Of a DNA stretch of 64,000 nt, positions 14,367 through 22,546 are shown in pieces. Position 1 is the first letter of the stretch. Each line of letters begins with the position of its first letter. The DNA lies in the NCBI RefSeq assembly GCF_002866025.1, contig NZ_LNDE01000001.1, positions 620,001-684,000 on the forward strand. The letters run 5' to 3'. The position numbers and the translations under genes were made by a program. The notes beneath the pieces are model-generated. The model saw nothing but the letters and a program-made list of their open reading frames with translations, was not told where the DNA came from and made no database searches. The DNA comes from Thermotoga sp. KOL6 (GTDB lineage: Bacteria > Thermotogota > Thermotogae > Thermotogales > Thermotogaceae).

Positions 14367-15782
14367 ATGAAAATAGGTATCGTCTCGGAAGGAAGTTATC
14401 CGTACGTTCAAGGAGGCGTCTCAACATGGGTTCATGAACTTATATCCAACCTTCAGGAATTTGAATTCGAGATTTATTACATAAAACCTGACTCAGAGAA
14501 AATGGTTCCTAAGTACGAAATCCCAAAAAATGTTACGGGAATTTACGAACTCAACATCTTCGGATTCTACAATCCATCCTTGCCTGATGATTTGGATCTA
14601 TCTCCTGTTGAACAAATAGTGGATGCAATAACTCGAAAGGAAAGTTTGGACACCATCTCCAAAAATGTGATTGAACTCATCCGAAAAAATGCAGGAAAAG
14701 CCTTTGGAAAATTTTTCGAAAGCAAAATATTTTGGGATGCAACGGTAAAAACCTACGAGAAATTCTTCAACTATCGAGGATTCACGGAGTATTATTGGAT
14801 GGTCAAGAATCTCCTTCTTCCTATATTCAATTCACTTCAGTTCATCCCAGACAAATGTGACATTTTCCACGTTCCGAGTACGGGTTACGCTTCACTCGTT
14901 GGAATCGTCGGAAAGTTCATCCACAACGCTCCTCTAATCATAACAGAACATGGAATTTATCACCGCGAAAGAGAAAGAGAAATCATCATCTCCAACTGGA
15001 TACCCGATGATTACAAACCAATGTGGATAAATATGTTTAAGATTTTGAGCAAAGTCGCCTATGAAGTTAGTGATGTGTTAATAACATTGTTCGGAAGAAA
15101 TCAGATGTTTCAACTGGAGTTGGGGGCAGATCCCAAGAAAATGATGATCATTCCTAACGGGGTGGATGTAGAAAAATTAGTCTCTTTAAAAAGGGAAAAA
15201 CATGAAGGATTCAGTGTGGCTTTCGTTGGAAGAATCACCAGGATAAAAGATATTAAAACGTTGATAAAAGCTTTTGAAATTGTCAAAGAAATCGTTGGAG
15301 AGAGGAGAATAAAACTTCTCCTGATAGGACCCATAGAAGACGATAGATATTACAAAGAGTGTGCTCAACTGATAGAAGAATTGAATTTGGAAGATTACAC
15401 AGAATTTCTCGGGCATCGCGACGTCAACGATTATTATCCGAGAATCGATCTGTTGGCCTTGAGCAGTGTTTCAGAAGGACAACCTTTGGTTCTTTTAGAG
15501 GCTATGGCGATGGGTATTCCAATCGTAGCAACAGATGTGGGTGCGTGTAGAGAACTAGTTTACGACGAAATAGGACAATGTGGTATTATCGTTCCTCCGA
15601 AAGATTATATAAGCATGGCAAAAGCTATCTTGAAAATCTATGAAGACAAGGAGATGAGAGAAGCTTTCTCAAAAAATGCCAGGAAGATCGTTGAAAAAAA
15701 GTACAGACTGGATCTTGTGATCGAGCGTTACAGAAACTTATATCTCAATCTCCTGAAGAGAGAAACTTTTTCAAAGATCTGA
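14367..15782 (+). CDS. pelF: PelF-type GT4 glycosyltransferase
   Basis: A 471-residue cytoplasmic retaining glycosyltransferase of family GT4. The N-terminal hallmark GSYPYVQGGVSTWVHELI is diagnostic of PelF, the UDP-sugar-using transferase that builds Pel polymer on the inner face of the membrane. The C-terminal nucleotide-sugar domain has FVGRITRIKDIKTLI and the catalytic pair Glu370-x7-Glu378 (SEGQPLVLLEA). AAGGAGGGG precedes the ATG. It runs toward the pelG-pelD-pelE unit and overlaps the end of the pelE-like gene by 38 bases. Confidence 0.93.
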   Translation: MKIGIVSEGSYPYVQGGVSTWVHELISNLQEFEFEIYYIKPDSEKMVPKYEIPKNVTGIYELNIFGFYNPSLPDDLDLSPVEQIVDAITRKESLDTISKNVIELIRKNAGKAFGKFFESKIFWDATVKTYEKFFNYRGFTEYYWMVKNLLLPIFNSLQFIPDKCDIFHVPSTGYASLVGIVGKFIHNAPLIITEHGIYHREREREIIISNWIPDDYKPMWINMFKILSKVAYEVSDVLITLFGRNQMFQLELGADPKKMMIIPNGVDVEKLVSLKREKHEGFSVAFVGRITRIKDIKTLIKAFEIVKEIVGERRIKLLLIGPIEDDRYYKECAQLIEELNLEDYTEFLGHRDVNDYYPRIDLLALSSVSEGQPLVLLEAMAMGIPIVATDVGACRELVYDEIGQCGIIVPPKDYISMAKAILKIYEDKEMREAFSKNARKIVEKKYRLDLVIERYRNLYLNLLKRETFSKI

Positions 15783-16548
15783 ATTTTTCATATTCTTTGT
15801 TCTTCACAAGTTCGACCAACAAAAGCCCGAGAATCTCCCTTGATTTGGTTTCCTTCAAGCCTTCGAAAAGAACCGAAACATCCCCCTGAACTTTATACTT
15901 CAAGACGAAGTACTCTGGTGTTTTACCCAGAGTTTCTATCTTTTTAATCAAAAATTCTTTGTAACGTCTTCTTTTTTCACCACTCCAAAAATCCGACTTC
16001 AAATAATCCTCCACAGCATTGTTGAGCTCTTCTATCATAAGAGGAGTGTTAGTAGATTCCCCAAAGAAACTTTCTATTTCACCGATCGATTCTGAAGCGT
16101 AGAGAACCACATCAGGATGGGGATCCAGAACCAGTTTTTTAAGGAAAGGAACAATTTTATCAACTTTCACTTTTCCCTTTTTTAGATCATCTACTAACTG
16201 CAGAATCAGACGTTTCTTTTCTTCTGGTGATCCGAAATAACACACCGCCTTCGGATGAAGAATGTTTACATTCTTTTTTCTGAAAACAAAAAATTTCTCA
16301 TTCTGACCTTCTTCGGGGAATCGTACGTTCAATATTTTCGTGAAGGTGATCAGTCCAAGGGGGTACGTTAGGAGGGCAACGAGTGTTTGCACTGGATCCC
16401 TGTTCACTAAGAAGTGAACGACAAGATTTGCTCCAAACACAAAAAAGAAGAAATCGTTTTCTCCTTTCAGCCAGAAAAGTATGTTCACTAAACCTATGGC
16501 AAAATTTATAGAATTAGCAGTTAACAAAATCGATGTCTTCGATTTCAT
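15745..16548 (-). CDS. PelE-like membrane protein with helical repeats
   Basis: A 267-residue protein with two or three N-terminal membrane helices (about 8-27, 33-48 and 55-72) followed by an all-helical cytoplasmic part with a HEAT-like unit (DPHPDVVLYASESIGEI). Pseudomonas PelE likewise has membrane helices plus TPR helices and is encoded next to pelD. The assignment rests on position and topology, not on a sequence motif. The start overlaps the pelD end by 35 bases, with GAGG 7 bases upstream. The 3' end overlaps pelF on the other strand. Confidence 0.55.
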   Translation of the reverse strand: MKSKTSILLTANSINFAIGLVNILFWLKGENDFFFFVFGANLVVHFLVNRDPVQTLVALLTYPLGLITFTKILNVRFPEEGQNEKFFVFRKKNVNILHPKAVCYFGSPEEKKRLILQLVDDLKKGKVKVDKIVPFLKKLVLDPHPDVVLYASESIGEIESFFGESTNTPLMIEELNNAVEDYLKSDFWSGEKRRRYKEFLIKKIETLGKTPEYFVLKYKVQGDVSVLFEGLKETKSREILGLLLVELVKNKEYEKFRSLKKFLSSGD

Positions 16549-17698
16549 GTCTCAACCTCTCCATAACAGATATTTTCCCTATCTCATCACAAAGAGGAAG
16601 TAAAATTTTTAATTGAACGCTCTCAACATCTTCAAAGATTTTCGCCACAAGGTCATCCTTCCTCAGAGCATTCAAAACGTTTCTTAATTCGTTACTAGGT
16701 ACTTTTACACAGATTTCCGAGAAAGGGAGACCATACTTTGCATAAAGATTTTGATACTTTTGTCTCTCCGAGTTGTAGCGATTCAGATCGTATGTGCCAT
16801 CGGGAAGTTTGTACTCTTCGATCTTTCCCTTTTCTTCCCTTTGAAACTCTCTAACACTGATGTAGAACCATCCTGCCAACGCCTTTAGATGGTTCTCCAC
16901 TTTGTCGAGTTCACCCGGGTTCATTCTTTCAACGACAATCACCCCGAATGGATCTTTTTCATTTTCACCTATCCTGATTGCAAGCCACGGCTCTCTGAAT
17001 CTTTCATCACTCAGACTGTCAATGATTTCCACTATGGAGCAACTGCCGTTTCTCAAAGCGTTTTTTACAACCAAAGAGTCGTTCAATAGAGTGGAAAAAT
17101 GAGAATCAGGAAACGAAGGCACGCTCGCAAAGATTCTCAAAAAACCTTGATTGTAAACCCATATGGAAATTCCTTCCAAGTCGAAAAATTCAGCCACAAT
17201 CTCCAAGAATCTATGGGCAAACAACCTCAGATCGTCTCTCGGCAACTCCGTCAACTTCAAAAATAAAGAACTCACTCCTTCAGTTTCGTAAGCAAGCTTG
17301 GTTTTGAGAGTATCGATGACGTTTTCAAAATAATTCGCTTGTCTCTCCAACGTCTCCAGACTCGATTCTGCCCGTCTCAATTTCTCTTCATAATCACGCA
17401 AACTTTCGAGCCGAGCTTTGTTTATCAAGGCCACTGCAAAGGAGGTACTCAAGATGACAACGTGTGATGTGTACGCACCAAAAGAGATTTCACTTTCAGC
17501 TAGAATTATCGCAAAGATTGTGTAAAGAAGCATGTTGAGTATGTGGTAAAGTATATCGTATCTAACGGATATAACGAACAAAGGAACGTAGAAAAAGGCG
17601 GTGAAGATGTCTTGATCGTTTTCAGGAAGAAGATGGATCAATAGGAAGATACCAAGATAAGTGCCTATTATTTCCAGAACTCGAACGAACTTTCTCAT
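16514..17698 (-). CDS. pelD: PelD-type c-di-GMP receptor of the exopolysaccharide synthase
   Basis: A 394-residue protein with about four N-terminal membrane helices (residues 8-112), a coiled-coil linker, a GAF domain (about 150-275) and a degenerate GGDEF domain at the C-terminus. The segment LRKDDLVAKIFEDVESVQLKILLP aligns by eye with the LRxxDLVARxGGDEFxxLLP stretch of diguanylate cyclases: the GGDEF active site is lost, but the RxxD inhibitory site (Arg346-Asp349) remains. This is how Pseudomonas PelD binds c-di-GMP. It lies 7 bases after pelG, with GGAGGT upstream of the ATG. Confidence 0.82.
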   Translation of the reverse strand: MRKFVRVLEIIGTYLGIFLLIHLLPENDQDIFTAFFYVPLFVISVRYDILYHILNMLLYTIFAIILAESEISFGAYTSHVVILSTSFAVALINKARLESLRDYEEKLRRAESSLETLERQANYFENVIDTLKTKLAYETEGVSSLFLKLTELPRDDLRLFAHRFLEIVAEFFDLEGISIWVYNQGFLRIFASVPSFPDSHFSTLLNDSLVVKNALRNGSCSIVEIIDSLSDERFREPWLAIRIGENEKDPFGVIVVERMNPGELDKVENHLKALAGWFYISVREFQREEKGKIEEYKLPDGTYDLNRYNSERQKYQNLYAKYGLPFSEICVKVPSNELRNVLNALRKDDLVAKIFEDVESVQLKILLPLCDEIGKISVMERLRHEIEDIDFVNC

Positions 17699-17705
17699 AC
17701 GTTCA

Positions 17706-19061
17706 TTACCTCCTCGGTTTCCAATGAAGTTTCTCTACTTTCTCTAATTTCCACGATTGTTTAGTGTAGATCTTGAAAATAACATTTTTCGTGTTGAATC
17801 TAAGCACAAAAAAGACAACTCCGAAAAGAAAAGAAAGGAAGAAACTCAGTCCCGGAACTTCTCTGATTGTAAAAATAGAGAGCAAAAGGTTCGATACAAA
17901 AACAACAACAGATGCTTCAAAAACCAGCATGTACTCTTCAAAATGAAGGCACATTATAAGGAAAAACATGAACAGAGAGTTGAAAAAACCACCGAAAAGT
18001 GCCATTCTGAAAATATTCACTGATCTTTCGGAAAACTTCAACCATTTTCCTATAAAATCACTCGACAAAAGACCAACGATCAAAATCAATGCGTTCATCG
18101 TCAACAATCTTGTAAAAACACCTTCCATCGCACGCTGAGTGTCTTTCAGTTTTATCTTCACATATTCCAAAGGTTTGTTGTTCTTTATCGCGGAGAGAAA
18201 GGCAAGATAATTTCTCAAAAATCGTGTTTCAACACTTACGCTGAGTAGAACCATTGGAAGGACGAAAAACAACAATGCTGAGAAGAAAGGGAAATCGTAC
18301 TCTGGATAGATCACTACGTGAGGTGTCACTTCTTCGCCCATCGCCCACCATGCAACCATGTTATCCGTCCAATAGGACAAGTAATAGAAAAAACCCATAA
18401 AGAACAACATTGGATATCTCTTGATCAATTTCATAAAATCGAAACTCATTCTGTTCGTCGTCCTAAAATACACAGATATTATGAGATTTATCAAAAACAC
18501 TACCAAACTTATTGCAAGTGAGAAGATTATGAGAAATTCTCCTTCATTCAATTTACCCTGATGTGTCTCTACAAAGATCACAGCGGGGAGAAAACCGAGG
18601 ATGAACGACAAGATGATGAAAAAATTCCTTTCTATTATGCCAGCAAATTGAAGGGAGAGCTGCATCAGTGTTAGAATCACAAAGAGATAGACTGCCACGT
18701 TCCTATATGGATACCCTCTGAACAGAATCAAACCAATCATCAACGATACAACAAATGCCAGAAGAAAAGATCCTGAATAATTTTTGTAGATTTCTTCAAC
18801 TTTTCTGGAATACACGAAGTCCGAAAGCGTTCTAAGAATCGCATACAAAACACTTCCGGAGAGTATAGCAGAGAATATGAAGGAATAAGTTAAAACACCG
18901 AGAGCCGAAGGAGGAATAGATATCTTCCTGTACGACCATAACACAAAAATAAAAGGAAACAACCAAGGGGAAGAATAGATAAAAGTGGAGTACACTAACG
19001 CCACTACGTTACCGAAAAATGTGTTTCGATAGAAAGGAAGGTCAAAAGTCTTACCTGCCAT
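17706..19061 (-). CDS. pelG: PelG-type exopolysaccharide export/synthase membrane protein
   Basis: A 451-residue integral membrane protein with about 12 helices. PelG family blocks are visible: YSSPWLFPF near residue 30, GFFYYLSYWTDNMVAWW in the middle, and YPEYDFPFFSALLFFVLP. PelG is the MOP-like partner of PelF, with which it forms the inner-membrane synthase/transporter together with PelD and PelE. The ATG at 19061 follows GGGAG by 8 bases. It is the first gene of the pelG-pelD-pelE unit. Confidence 0.9.
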   Translation of the reverse strand: MAGKTFDLPFYRNTFFGNVVALVYSTFIYSSPWLFPFIFVLWSYRKISIPPSALGVLTYSFIFSAILSGSVLYAILRTLSDFVYSRKVEEIYKNYSGSFLLAFVVSLMIGLILFRGYPYRNVAVYLFVILTLMQLSLQFAGIIERNFFIILSFILGFLPAVIFVETHQGKLNEGEFLIIFSLAISLVVFLINLIISVYFRTTNRMSFDFMKLIKRYPMLFFMGFFYYLSYWTDNMVAWWAMGEEVTPHVVIYPEYDFPFFSALLFFVLPMVLLSVSVETRFLRNYLAFLSAIKNNKPLEYVKIKLKDTQRAMEGVFTRLLTMNALILIVGLLSSDFIGKWLKFSERSVNIFRMALFGGFFNSLFMFFLIMCLHFEEYMLVFEASVVVFVSNLLLSIFTIREVPGLSFFLSFLFGVVFFVLRFNTKNVIFKIYTKQSWKLEKVEKLHWKPRR

Positions 19062-19102
19062 TTTTAACACTCCCGTACTTGAAAACTCGTTATATATAAA
19101 TT

Positions 19103-19130
19103 ATTTTAGCAACTCTTTCTGATAACACAA
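19103..19130 (-). promoter_or_regulatory. Promoter of pelG-pelD-pelE
   Basis: On the minus strand TTGTGT (19130-19125) and TAAAAT (19108-19103) are separated by 16 bases, about 40 bases upstream of the pelG start. The region downstream is very AT-rich (TATATATAA). Confidence 0.6.
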
Positions 19131-19185
19131 ATTGTTCTCACAGTTTCAATTGAAATGTCGATAATCGTATTTGGAGGGGGAGCGA

Positions 19186-20349
19186 ATGGACGTCTGGAAA
19201 GTTATAGGAAGGTACAACAATGTTGTAGTACTCTCAAAAAAACACAACGTTCTTATTTTAGAAATAAATGGAAAACCACCAAAAGTGGGAGAAAGTGTTA
19301 GAGTGTGGAACAACAGAATTTTAACGGGGAAAGAGTTAAAAGCAAAACTGATCGCCCATTTCGGTGAAGATCTCGCCTTGAAAATTTTCAAGACCCCAGG
19401 GCTTCTCAGTTTTCTCAATGAAATTTCTCGGGGATTTGAAAAAAGCTACGTACACTTCCTGAAAATGCTTGTGAAACATCTCGTGGTTCGACGTTTTTTG
19501 GAAATGTCTGATGAAGACAAAAAATCCTTATCAAGCTTCTTTCCGAAAGCTCTAGAGGCAAAATGGACGGAGTTTCCTAAAAAATTTTCTTTTCAGATAT
19601 TCATCGAATTCGTCAAGGAAAATTTTCAAAGCGAAAAAGATTCACCGGTCGATGTCGATGTAGAAAGAATGATATCAATGAGAAGGCCCGATATACACAC
19701 TGAAGAACACGACGTCTATCAAATTGATTTTCCCGCGATGAAAAAGGGTATCGTGGGAGAGAGTTACATGATCATTCCACTTCAGAGAAAAATCATCCTG
19801 ATCGTTTTTAAAAAAAGGAAACTTCCAAAATTGTCTTTTCATGTAAAAGAAAATCCAAGTTTTCTCTTTTTAGAAGATTTCTTGAAAGATAAAGTTACCG
19901 TTGAAAAAAGGAATTCTACGTGGTTCCTGATATGGAAAGGAAAAGAAATGTTAGAGTTTGAATTACCTGACAAAGAGATACTCCCCAAACCAAACCGATT
20001 GCCGATGCCTAATATACCGGACGCTGTTTTTCTACTGAACAATCTTTTGGATGAAAATGTTAAGTTTCTTTCGTTACCGTCACTCGGCGTATCAGAAATG
20101 TGGTGGGAAAAGAAAGAAAACAGGATCGTAGTTGTGGTGAATACCTTCAAATTCGGCAAAGTTGTCGCAGACGTTCTTTTAGATGGCAGAAACCTCTCCA
20201 TAAAATTTTACGCAGAGAGACATTCCGAAGAACTGCAAAAGCACGGTGAAGAACTGCAAAAGAATTTGGAGAGGCTCGGTCTGAACACACAAATTTTCTT
20301 CTCTAGGAAAGATCCCATGATCTGGGAGGGATTCAATGCGTATGGATGA
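19186..20349 (+). CDS. Probable flagellar hook-length-control-like protein (FliK C-domain/YlqG type)
   Basis: A 387-residue soluble protein. Most of it is unrecognised, but the C-terminal stretch (about 300-375) has the FliK C-domain pattern: a beta hairpin FGKVVADVLLDGRNLSIKFYA followed by a helix HSEELQKHGEELQKNLERLG. The gene downstream encodes a stand-alone FlhB C-domain-like protein, the same pairing as ylqG/ylqH in Bacillus. This supports a role in flagellar export-substrate switching. The start at 19186 follows GGAGGGGGAG. The function is inferred from context and pattern only. Confidence 0.5.
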   Translation: MDVWKVIGRYNNVVVLSKKHNVLILEINGKPPKVGESVRVWNNRILTGKELKAKLIAHFGEDLALKIFKTPGLLSFLNEISRGFEKSYVHFLKMLVKHLVVRRFLEMSDEDKKSLSSFFPKALEAKWTEFPKKFSFQIFIEFVKENFQSEKDSPVDVDVERMISMRRPDIHTEEHDVYQIDFPAMKKGIVGESYMIIPLQRKIILIVFKKRKLPKLSFHVKENPSFLFLEDFLKDKVTVEKRNSTWFLIWKGKEMLEFELPDKEILPKPNRLPMPNIPDAVFLLNNLLDENVKFLSLPSLGVSEMWWEKKENRIVVVVNTFKFGKVVADVLLDGRNLSIKFYAERHSEELQKHGEELQKNLERLGLNTQIFFSRKDPMIWEGFNAYG

Positions 20350-20596
20350 TATAAAAAAAGCTATAGCACTGAGGTACGACCCCTCTCGAATGAGAGCACC
20401 AGAGGTTGTTGCAAAAGGAGTCGGGGAGATTGCAGAAAGAATCATAAAGATGGCACAAAAATATGGAATTCCTATAGAAGAAAGGCCGGATTTGATAGAC
20501 GATCTGATGAGATTGGAGCTTTTTTCGGAGATACCCGAAGAGATGTATTTAGTTATAGCAGAGATATTTGCTTTCCTGAAAAGATACGATAAATAA
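20336..20596 (+). CDS. FlhB C-terminal-domain-like protein (EscU/YscU/YlqH family)
   Basis: An 86-residue protein matching the cytoplasmic domain of the flagellar export gate FlhB: AIALRYDPSRMRAPEVVAKGVGEIAERI, then YGIPIEERPDLIDDL and IPEEMYLVIAEIFAFL. It begins downstream of where the NPTH self-cleavage site would be, so it has no autoprotease and no membrane part. The start overlaps the upstream gene by 14 bases, with GGGAGGG 5 bases before the ATG, so the two are coupled. Confidence 0.88.
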   Translation: MRMDDIKKAIALRYDPSRMRAPEVVAKGVGEIAERIIKMAQKYGIPIEERPDLIDDLMRLELFSEIPEEMYLVIAEIFAFLKRYDK

Positions 20597-20598
20597 GA

Positions 20599-20625
20599 AA
20601 TGCCCTCGGCAAGCCCGAGGGCATT
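20599..20625 (-). terminator. Terminator hairpin downstream of tRNA-Pro
   Basis: An 11-bp stem (AATGCCCTCGG type, 20599-20609 with 20615-20625) with a 5-base loop. On the minus strand it is followed by TCTTATTTATC. Its upstream arm reaches the last base of the encoded CCA. It also lies directly after the plus-strand FlhB-like gene, but no T-tract follows on that strand. Confidence 0.7.
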
Positions 20626-20701
20626 GGTCGGGGCGACTGGACTTGAACCAGCGACCTCTTGCGCCCCATGCAAGCGCGCTAGCCACCTGCGCTACGCCCC
20701 G
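20625..20701 (-). tRNA. tRNA-Pro (anticodon GGG)
   Basis: The minus-strand cloverleaf has acceptor stem CGGGGCG/CGCCCCG with A and an encoded CCA. The anticodon stem CTTGC/GCAAG encloses loop ATGGGGC, giving anticodon GGG (decodes CCC and CCU). The T arm GGTTCAAGTCC is standard. Start and overall layout are typical of bacterial tRNA-Pro. Confidence 0.95.
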
Positions 20702-20711
20702 CCGTTTTGTA

Positions 20712-20739
20712 ATTTTATCACATCTATTAAAGATTTCAA
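20712..20739 (-). promoter_or_regulatory. Promoter of tRNA-Pro
   Basis: On the minus strand TTGAAA (20739-20734) and TAAAAT (20717-20712) are 16 bases apart, placing the start close to the tRNA 5' end at 20701. Confidence 0.75.
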
Positions 20740-20822
20740 CCCCTTGAATAACACATCGAAGTTTCCAAGAAATATTCTTCAATATTCAGTCCCAATTCTG
20801 GATAAATGAAAAAAACGAGAAT

Positions 20823-20850
20823 TTGATTGTAAATGTTTTCATAATATACT
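20823..20850 (+). promoter_or_regulatory. Promoter of the cel12A-cel12B operon
   Basis: TTGATT (20823-20828) and TATACT (20845-20850) are 16 bases apart, about 20 bases before the cel12A start. No operator dyad is obvious. Confidence 0.6.
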
Positions 20851-20870
20851 GTTTTTTGGAGGTGAATTGA

Positions 20871-21638
20871 ATGATAGAACTGAGAAAACCGGGAACAAGG
20901 GATTTTATTTGGAACGGGATACCTCTCTCAATGGAGTTGAATCTGTGGAATGTGAAGCATTATGAAGGAAATGCTTCCATGAAATTTGACGGTGCGACAC
21001 TCTCTTTTAACGCGGATCTTCACAATCTTTCAGCTTTGAAACCTGAGCGCTTCATTCTCGGCTATCCAGAATTTTACTACGGTTACAAACCCTGGGAAAA
21101 ACATAGTGCAGAGGGTACCATTCTTCCCGCGAAAGTAAAGTCTGTGAATTCTCTTGTAACAACTATCGCCTTTGAAATAGATCATTCCACAAATCTTCCT
21201 TTGAATTTCGCACCAGAAACGTGGCTTACGAAAGAAGAATATCAAACCGGAGCATCCATAGGAGACGTTGAGATTATGATTTGGTTTTATTCGAACAATC
21301 TCACCCCCGGTGGTAAGATGATCCGAACAATTCAAATCCCTTACATCTTAAACGGTGAGAAGAAAACACAAAATTGGGAACTCTGGCATGCGGAATGGGA
21401 ATGGGACTACTTGGCCTTTCGACTGGAGAATCCGGTGAAAAACGGAAAAATTACCTTCGATTTGAAACCATTTCTAGAAGCTGCTAAAGAAGTTCTGTCT
21501 GAATCTTCACGTGTAAGAAACTTCGATGAGCTCTACTTCACAGTTTGGGAAATTGGAACGGAATTCGGTGGTCCTGATTCAAAAGAAGCTCGATTCAATT
21601 GGATGTTCAAAGATTTCTTTTTGGAGGTGAGACCATGA
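20871..21638 (+). CDS. cel12A: Endo-beta-1,4-glucanase, GH12, without signal peptide
   Basis: A 255-residue GH12 endoglucanase that cleaves beta-1,4-glucans with retention. Catalytic residues match the family: nucleophile Glu134 (GDVEIMIWF) and acid/base Glu231 (WEIGTEFGG). The motif GYPEFYYGYKPW is typical. There is no signal peptide, so the protein should stay in the cytoplasm or leave by an unknown route, as described for T. maritima Cel12A. The ATG follows GGAGGTGAATTG. The stop overlaps the cel12B start (ATGA). Confidence 0.95.
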   Translation: MIELRKPGTRDFIWNGIPLSMELNLWNVKHYEGNASMKFDGATLSFNADLHNLSALKPERFILGYPEFYYGYKPWEKHSAEGTILPAKVKSVNSLVTTIAFEIDHSTNLPLNFAPETWLTKEEYQTGASIGDVEIMIWFYSNNLTPGGKMIRTIQIPYILNGEKKTQNWELWHAEWEWDYLAFRLENPVKNGKITFDLKPFLEAAKEVLSESSRVRNFDELYFTVWEIGTEFGGPDSKEARFNWMFKDFFLEVRP

Positions 21639-22456
21639 AGTGGGGTATATTTTTAATGCTGGTGGTTTCAACTTTTCTATTCCCAGTTGAAGTGGTCCTT
21701 ACAAGCGTCGGTTCAGCGGATATCGCTTTCAACAACCTTCCACTCACAATGGAGCTGAACTTTTGGAACATTCAATCTTACGAAGGTGAAACATGGCTGA
21801 AATTTGACGGGGAAAAAGTTGAATTCTACGCTGATATCTCCAACATAGTGCTTAGAAACCCGAGTAGTTGGGTACATGGATACCCAGAAGTTTATTACGG
21901 TTATAAACCTTGGGCAGCCCACAGCAGCGGAGTAGATTTTCTCCCTATTAAGGTAAAAGACCTACCCGATTTTTACGTGACACTCGGTTATTCCATCTGG
22001 TATGAAAACAACCTACCGATAAACCTGGCCATGGAAACTTGGATCACGCGTCAGCCAGATCAAACCTCTGTCTCCTCTGGAGATGTGGAAATCATGGTTT
22101 GGTTCTACAATAACATATTGATGCCCGGCGGCAACAAAGTAGGTGAATTCACAACAACTGTGGAAATAAACGGTGTACCAACTCAAACAACTTGGGATGT
22201 GTATTTCGCCCCATGGGGTTGGGATTACATTGCCTTTAGGATACACTCACCTCTTCAGGAGGGTAGAGTGAAGATCAACGTTAAGGATTTCGTACAAAAA
22301 GCAGAAAAGATCTTGAGTTTATATTCCACTCGTGTTCAGAATTTCGGTGAAATGTTCTTCAACGTCTGGGAAATAGGAACGGAGTTTGGCGACCCCAACA
22401 CCACCGCAGCAAAATTCGGTTGGACTTTCAACGAGATTGCAATTGAAACTGAGTAA
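21635..22456 (+). CDS. cel12B: Secreted endo-beta-1,4-glucanase, GH12
   Basis: A 273-residue paralogue of Cel12A with a signal peptide of about 18-20 residues (KWGIFLMLVVSTFLF). Both catalytic glutamates are present, in SGDVEIMVWFY and WEIGTEFGDP, as is GYPEVYYGYKPW. It is expected to act on beta-glucans outside the inner membrane. The ATG at 21635 follows GGAGGTGA and overlaps the cel12A stop by 4 bases. The pair is a tandem duplication that diverged in location, and a strong terminator follows. Confidence 0.95.
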   Translation: MKWGIFLMLVVSTFLFPVEVVLTSVGSADIAFNNLPLTMELNFWNIQSYEGETWLKFDGEKVEFYADISNIVLRNPSSWVHGYPEVYYGYKPWAAHSSGVDFLPIKVKDLPDFYVTLGYSIWYENNLPINLAMETWITRQPDQTSVSSGDVEIMVWFYNNILMPGGNKVGEFTTTVEINGVPTQTTWDVYFAPWGWDYIAFRIHSPLQEGRVKINVKDFVQKAEKILSLYSTRVQNFGEMFFNVWEIGTEFGDPNTTAAKFGWTFNEIAIETE

Positions 22457-22487
22457 GCAAACAAAACCACATGCTACGAGATGACAG

Positions 22488-22512
22488 AAAGAGGGGCAGT
22501 GCCCCTCTTTTT
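22488..22512 (+). terminator. Terminator of the cel12A-cel12B operon
   Basis: Ten-bp arms AAAGAGGGGC/GCCCCTCTTT with an AGT loop, followed by a run of five T. Confidence 0.92.
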
Positions 22513-22546
22513 GCTTTAGGTGTAGAATACACTCAGGGGTGATCAT

